Source: Hydrogenovibrio sp049975065 (GTDB lineage Bacteria > Pseudomonadota > Gammaproteobacteria > Thiomicrospirales > Thiomicrospiraceae). Taken from it: DNA of 24,566 nt. This document shows, piece after piece, positions 24,228-24,566 of the stretch. The notes beneath the pieces are model-generated. The model searched no databases and had not been told where the DNA came from. It saw nothing but the letters and a program-made list of their open reading frames with translations. Both the position numbers and the translations under genes were made by a program. The stretch's first letter is position 1; each line of letters opens with the position of its first letter. The stretch lies in the NCBI GenBank assembly GCA_049975065.1, contig JBNGDN010000022.1; one strand, written 5' to 3'.

Positions 24228-24566
24228 TCATTTCGCCGAAAACACCCAGGCCTGGTGGATTTTTGGATTGCGGGCAAAGTCCTTCGGCAAGGTGCGCTGG
24301 GTGATGTTTTCAATGGCCCAATCGTCAGCAAAAGCCGCCGCATCCAGCTTGAACTTGCGCAAATTGTTCGAGAACACCAAATGCCCACCGGGTGCCAATA
24401 ATCTTAACGTTTTAGCGATCAAGTCCACATGATCCCGCTGAATATCCAAGGTGCCTTCCATCCGTTTGGAGGTCGAAAAGGACGGCGGGTCGAGGAAAAT
24501 CACATCAAAGGTCTCGGACGGGCTTTTAGACGAACCATCGGTTTCCTTGTCCAACCACTCCAAGAC
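24228..24566 (-). CDS. rlmL: 23S rRNA methyltransferase RlmL (RlmKL), C-terminal part
   Basis: The visible 112 residues are the end of the C-terminal RlmK methyltransferase domain. In full-length RlmKL this domain makes m7G2069 in 23S rRNA, while the N-terminal RlmL domain makes m2G2445. The catalytic-pocket motif FDVIFLDPPSFSTSKRMEGTLDIQRDH and the tail TLPKDFARNPKIHQAWVFSAK are very close to the Escherichia coli protein. The frame is open to the right edge (VLEWLDKETDG), so the 5' part of the gene is outside; apparent starts inside the window are not real. A separate RlmK-only gene cannot be excluded from this fragment. Confidence 0.88.
   Translation of the reverse strand, partial: VLEWLDKETDGSSKSPSETFDVIFLDPPSFSTSKRMEGTLDIQRDHVDLIAKTLRLLAPGGHLVFSNNLRKFKLDAAAFADDWAIENITQRTLPKDFARNPKIHQAWVFSAK

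Overview
The window reads as chromosomal DNA of a Gram-negative gammaproteobacterium that meets osmotic stress. It carries ectoine synthesis genes, a lipid A / inner-core LPS gene set (HldE, GmhA, KdsD, WaaA, a PagL-like outer-membrane protein), GreB, HemN and RlmL. This combination fits a marine or halotolerant sulfur-oxidiser of the Thiomicrospira/Hydrogenovibrio type, but that assignment is an inference from gene content and not a marker-based identification. I saw no rRNA, tRNA, CRISPR array, insertion sequence or phage gene.

Layout. (1) Positions 1-2313, minus strand: ectA-ectB-ectC, with ectC cut by the left edge a few residues before its usual end. A 446-base gene-free stretch lies upstream (2314-2759); it holds a candidate promoter with a perfect TATAAT and an unusual density of small dyads. 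(2) Positions 2760-4749, minus strand: a 94-residue acidic protein of unknown function, an LPP20-type lipoprotein, greB (GTG start) and a DUF3392 membrane protein with a clear TTGACA-N17-TATTGT promoter. (3) Positions 4750-18696, minus strand: nine co-directional genes with gaps of 35-111 bases, in transcription order hldE, gmhA, glk, glgC, a GH57 glycosidase, malQ, glgB, glgA, glgP. A strong rho-independent terminator closes the run at 4750-4799. (4) Positions 18907-22805, plus strand and divergent from hldE: a PagL-like deacylase, kdsD, waaA and an HDOD protein. (5) Positions 22802-24566, minus strand: hemN, which shares its stop tetranucleotide with the HDOD gene, and the 3' end of rlmL (rlmKL), cut by the right edge.

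How the genes work together. EctA, EctB and EctC carry L-aspartate semialdehyde to ectoine. GlgC, GlgA and GlgB build glycogen from glucose-1-phosphate. GlgP, MalQ, the GH57 enzyme and glucokinase can return it to phosphorylated hexose. HldE and GmhA make ADP-heptose, KdsD makes the Kdo precursor arabinose-5-phosphate, WaaA adds Kdo to lipid A, and the PagL-like protein may trim lipid A in the outer membrane. The minus-strand run therefore seems to join LPS heptose supply with the whole glycogen cycle in one transcription unit.

The most unusual signal is a 10-base palindrome, CCAGGCCTGG. It occurs six times perfectly and four more times with one terminal mismatch, across unrelated genes, where chance predicts well under one perfect copy. 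The second is the structured stretch upstream of ectA.
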